DNA from: Pelotomaculum sp. UBA4789
Lineage (GTDB): Bacteria; Bacillota; Desulfotomaculia; Desulfotomaculales; Pelotomaculaceae
DNA length: 6,931 bases
Reading direction: 5' to 3'
Assembly: GCA_002402945.1 (NCBI GenBank)
Contig: DHGV01000040.1
Coordinates: forward strand, 1 to 6,931
Shown: positions 4,790 through 6,931 of the stretch, one piece after another
Numbering within the stretch: position 1 is the first letter of the stretch
Layout of the letters: every line of letters starts with the position of its first letter
Translations under genes and position numbers: made by a program
Notes under the pieces: model-generated
What the model saw: only the letters and a program-made list of their open reading frames with translations
Databases searched by the model: none
Told to the model about the DNA's origin: nothing

Positions 4790-6334
4790 ATGAATTCAAT
4801 TTCAAACAGCTCTAATCTTAGAATTGGCGGGCTTGCATCGGGCATTGACACGGATTCCATAATAAAAAACTTGATGAAGGTCAAGAGAATGCCGGTTGAC
4901 AAGCTAAAACAGGAAAAACAGATTTTGAACTGGCAGCAGGAGGATTACAGGGGCGTCAATTCGACTCTGCGCGGTTTCCGGGACAAACTGTTTGATATGA
5001 AACTGCAATCCACTTACCTGGTGAACTCAGCATCCTCCTCCAACGAAACTGCAGTTTCAGCTTCGGCAAACAGCAACGCGAAGCGGGGTATCTATTCCGT
5101 CTCCGTTACACAGCTTGCAAATGCTGTGTCGAAGGGAAGCCAGGAAACACTGCTTGAAGAGTCGAATGCAGATGGGACTATCAAAACCCTGGCGGCCCAG
5201 TTTTCAGGCTTACCTGGAAGCATTTCCTTCACCCTTGAAGGAACTACCGGAAGCAAGAGTTTCACCTTTGACACTTCGACAGCAACCATCTATTCGGTCG
5301 CTTCGGAAATCAATGCCGCGAACCTTGGCATATCGGCCAGCTACGATGCGACCTTAAACAGGTTCTTTTTAAACACCACTACTACCGGCAGCGATGCCAA
5401 AATCAAGATTAGTGATGATAATGCCTCCCATTTCCTCTCCGGCCTCGACGGAAGCGGAAACCCCAGTAACATCCTGAAGCTGCAGGTGGAAAATGGTACC
5501 GATTACGCCGGGAAAGATGCAATTTTCAATTTTGGCGACATGACCGGTTTGACCAGCGCGACCAACTCCCCCACTGTCAACGGCATCACTCTCAGCCTGA
5601 AGCAGGAGGGAGCGTCCGGCGCTATTTCCGTGACAAGCAATACTGACGCAGTGTTTAATACCATAAAAGATTTTGTATCAGCCTACAACGACACCCTCGC
5701 CAAAATTAACGATAAGCTTTCGGAGATCCGTTATCGCGATTATCCCCCCTTAACGGACGAGCAAAGGGATGTCATGTCTGAAAAGGACATTGAAAAGTGG
5801 GAGGAATTTGCCCGCAGCGGGCTTCTGAAGAACGACCCCCTCCTCAATGGACACCTTGAGAAGATGCGGACGAACCTATACAGCAGCGTTTCCGGCTTGA
5901 CCGGCTACAAAAGTTTGGCTGAAATCGGCATAACAACCGGTTCCTATATGGAAAAAGGCAAACTCTATCTTGACGAGACCAAATTAAAAGAAGCGTTGCA
6001 AAAAGATCCTGAAGGAGTAATGAACCTTTTTACAAAGTCATCAGACAACAACGACGAAAAAGGCATCGCTGCGCGGCTCTATGACAACGTAAACAACGCC
6101 ATGTCTTCACTTGCCGAAAAGGCCGGAAATTCAAGTTCCTATAGCCTGGCGGACAACAGCATGATCGGAAAGAGCCTGACTTCCATTGATAAAAACATAA
6201 AAACCTGGGAGGACCGCCTGAAAGATATAGAAGACCGCTTCTGGCGGCAATTCTCCGCCATGGAAGAAGCCATCAGCAGGATGAACTCCCAAAGTGCCTG
6301 GCTTTCGCAGCAGCTGGGCGCAAGCTCAAACTAA
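4790..6334 (+). CDS. fliD: Flagellar filament cap protein FliD (HAP2)
   Basis: FliD forms the cap at the filament tip and inserts each new flagellin subunit. The 514-residue product has the usual length. The N-terminal FliD domain (about 10-110) starts LRIGGLASGIDTDSIIKNLM and is rich in helix-forming residues. A hook IN-like segment follows (about 145-210, including VASEINAANLGISASYDATL). The C-terminal FliD domain (about 255-505) contains the family hallmark RDYPPLTDEQ with MSEKDIEKWEEFARSGLL after it (316-346). The terminal coiled-coil stretch ends RMNSQSAWLSQQL (497-509). No cysteine and no signal peptide are present, consistent with type III export. The ribosome site is weak (GGGGCGAAGG), with GGGG 8 bases from the ATG. 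The GC content is near 50%, unlike the centre of fliC. It is followed 21 bases later by fliS. Confidence 0.97.
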   Translation: MNSISNSSNLRIGGLASGIDTDSIIKNLMKVKRMPVDKLKQEKQILNWQQEDYRGVNSTLRGFRDKLFDMKLQSTYLVNSASSSNETAVSASANSNAKRGIYSVSVTQLANAVSKGSQETLLEESNADGTIKTLAAQFSGLPGSISFTLEGTTGSKSFTFDTSTATIYSVASEINAANLGISASYDATLNRFFLNTTTTGSDAKIKISDDNASHFLSGLDGSGNPSNILKLQVENGTDYAGKDAIFNFGDMTGLTSATNSPTVNGITLSLKQEGASGAISVTSNTDAVFNTIKDFVSAYNDTLAKINDKLSEIRYRDYPPLTDEQRDVMSEKDIEKWEEFARSGLLKNDPLLNGHLEKMRTNLYSSVSGLTGYKSLAEIGITTGSYMEKGKLYLDETKLKEALQKDPEGVMNLFTKSSDNNDEKGIAARLYDNVNNAMSSLAEKAGNSSSYSLADNSMIGKSLTSIDKNIKTWEDRLKDIEDRFWRQFSAMEEAISRMNSQSAWLSQQLGASSN

Positions 6335-6355
6335 TTAGTAGGAGGATTTAACATT

Positions 6356-6751
6356 ATGTCTATGCCTTCCCCTTACCTGCAGTACCAGCAAAACGCGGTC
6401 CTGGGCGCGGCCCCGGAGCAGTTGACCCTGATGCTCTATAACGGCGCCCTTCGTTTCCTCAAGCAGGCTCTTCTTGCGATTGACAAAAAAGATGCCCCTG
6501 GAGCCCATAATGCCATCGTGCGTGTCCAGGCCATCATCCAGTATTTAAGAAATACGCTGAAGGAAGGGTTAGATCTCTCAAGCAGTTTAGACAGCCTTTA
6601 TGACTACCTGTCCCGCCGTCTGGTCGAAGCGAATTTAAAAAAAGATCCGTTAATCCTCCAGGAAGTGACAGAACTGATCGAGGGACTGAAGGATGCCTGG
6701 AATCAGGCCGCCCGCCAGATGAAATCCGGTGCTTCACTTGGATATGAGTAA
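6356..6751 (+). CDS. fliS: Flagellin export chaperone FliS
   Basis: FliS is a small cytosolic helical chaperone that wraps the C-terminal D0 region of flagellin, stops early polymerisation and delivers it to the export gate. In Bacillus it also takes part in the FliW-CsrA-flagellin feedback. The 131-residue product has the family length. Signature blocks are YLQYQQNAVLGAAPEQLTLM (7-26) with LYNGALRFLKQAL after it, and SLYDYLSRRLVEANLKKDPL in the second half. The ribosome site AGGAGG is 10 bases before the ATG at 6356; a second in-frame ATG two codons on has a longer spacing. fliS lies 21 bases after fliD and overlaps the next gene by 8 bases. Confidence 0.97.
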   Translation: MSMPSPYLQYQQNAVLGAAPEQLTLMLYNGALRFLKQALLAIDKKDAPGAHNAIVRVQAIIQYLRNTLKEGLDLSSSLDSLYDYLSRRLVEANLKKDPLILQEVTELIEGLKDAWNQAARQMKSGASLGYE

Positions 6752-6931
6752 TTCCTCACAGACTGAAAGAATAGTCCTCGACCTGGTTAACCTGGCTGAA
6801 AAGAAAAAATCACTGGTAAACAACATTTTTAAACTAACCGTCAACTATTTTGCCGTCACAGAGGCGCCAATCGAGCATAAAGCGGAAAGACTCTTGCGGC
6901 TCCTGGAAAATCGGCAGGAAATCATCGACGA
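6744..6931 (+). CDS. Probable FliT/FlgN-like flagellar chaperone (3' end missing)
   Basis: Sixty-two codons are open from an ATG at 6744 to the right edge without a stop. The start overlaps the last codons and stop of fliS by 8 bases and has no clear ribosome site, so translation is probably coupled to fliS. The fragment is charged and helical-looking, starting MSNSSQTERIVLDLVNLAEK, with a LLRLLENRQEIID segment near the edge like the leucine/charged helix common in FliT and FlgN type chaperones. In Firmicutes a fliT gene often follows fliD-fliS; FliT binds FliD and FlgN binds the hook-filament junction proteins. The family assignment rests mostly on position and this short motif, so FliT versus FlgN is not settled. 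Confidence 0.55.
   Translation, partial: MSNSSQTERIVLDLVNLAEKKKSLVNNIFKLTVNYFAVTEAPIEHKAERLLRLLENRQEIID

Noticed and set aside
1..6931. Mobile element, CRISPR array or phage insertion
   Set aside because: No transposase or integrase frame, no terminal inverted repeats with target duplications and no regularly spaced repeats were found; every long frame is explained by flagellar genes.

Overview
The window is a chromosomal flagellar locus from a Gram-positive anaerobe, most likely a clostridium (a Peptococcaceae or Desulfotomaculum-like lineage would fit, but the genus cannot be fixed from sequence). The reasons are strong Shine-Dalgarno sites of the AGGAGG type, the Firmicutes gene order flgB-flgC-fliE-fliF, a sigma-28 (SigD) type promoter before flagellin, and a class I cyclic-di-GMP riboswitch. 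No transposon, CRISPR array, rRNA or tRNA gene was seen.

Layout. Two arms diverge from an intergenic region at about 2520-2800. The left arm is on the minus strand and reads flgB, flgC, a riboswitch plus terminator, fliE and fliF; fliF runs off the left edge. These genes encode the proximal rod (FlgB, FlgC), the rod/MS-ring junction (FliE) and the MS ring (FliF), which are early parts of the basal body. The right arm is on the plus strand and reads fliC (flagellin), a strong terminator, fliD (filament cap), fliS (flagellin chaperone) and the start of a FliT/FlgN-like chaperone gene cut by the right edge. These are late products: the filament, its cap and their export chaperones.

Control elements. 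flgB has a vegetative (sigma-A-like) promoter candidate at 2612-2640, whereas fliC and fliD have sigma-28-like promoters at 2661-2688 and 4726-4752. This matches the usual early/late split. The fliC leader carries six GGA cores, two of them in identical GGAGCAA repeats 30 bases apart, which suggests CsrA-type translational control.

The most interesting element is the cyclic-di-GMP-I (GEMM-I) aptamer at 1570-1642 on the minus strand, placed inside the operon between flgC and fliE and followed by an intrinsic terminator at 1529-1558. The 3' strand of aptamer helix P1 can pair with the 5' arm of the terminator, so the sequence predicts a transcriptional OFF switch: high cyclic-di-GMP would end transcripts after flgB-flgC and lower fliE, fliF and everything downstream. 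The flagellin gene is a base-composition mosaic, with GC-rich ends and a very AT-rich variable centre.
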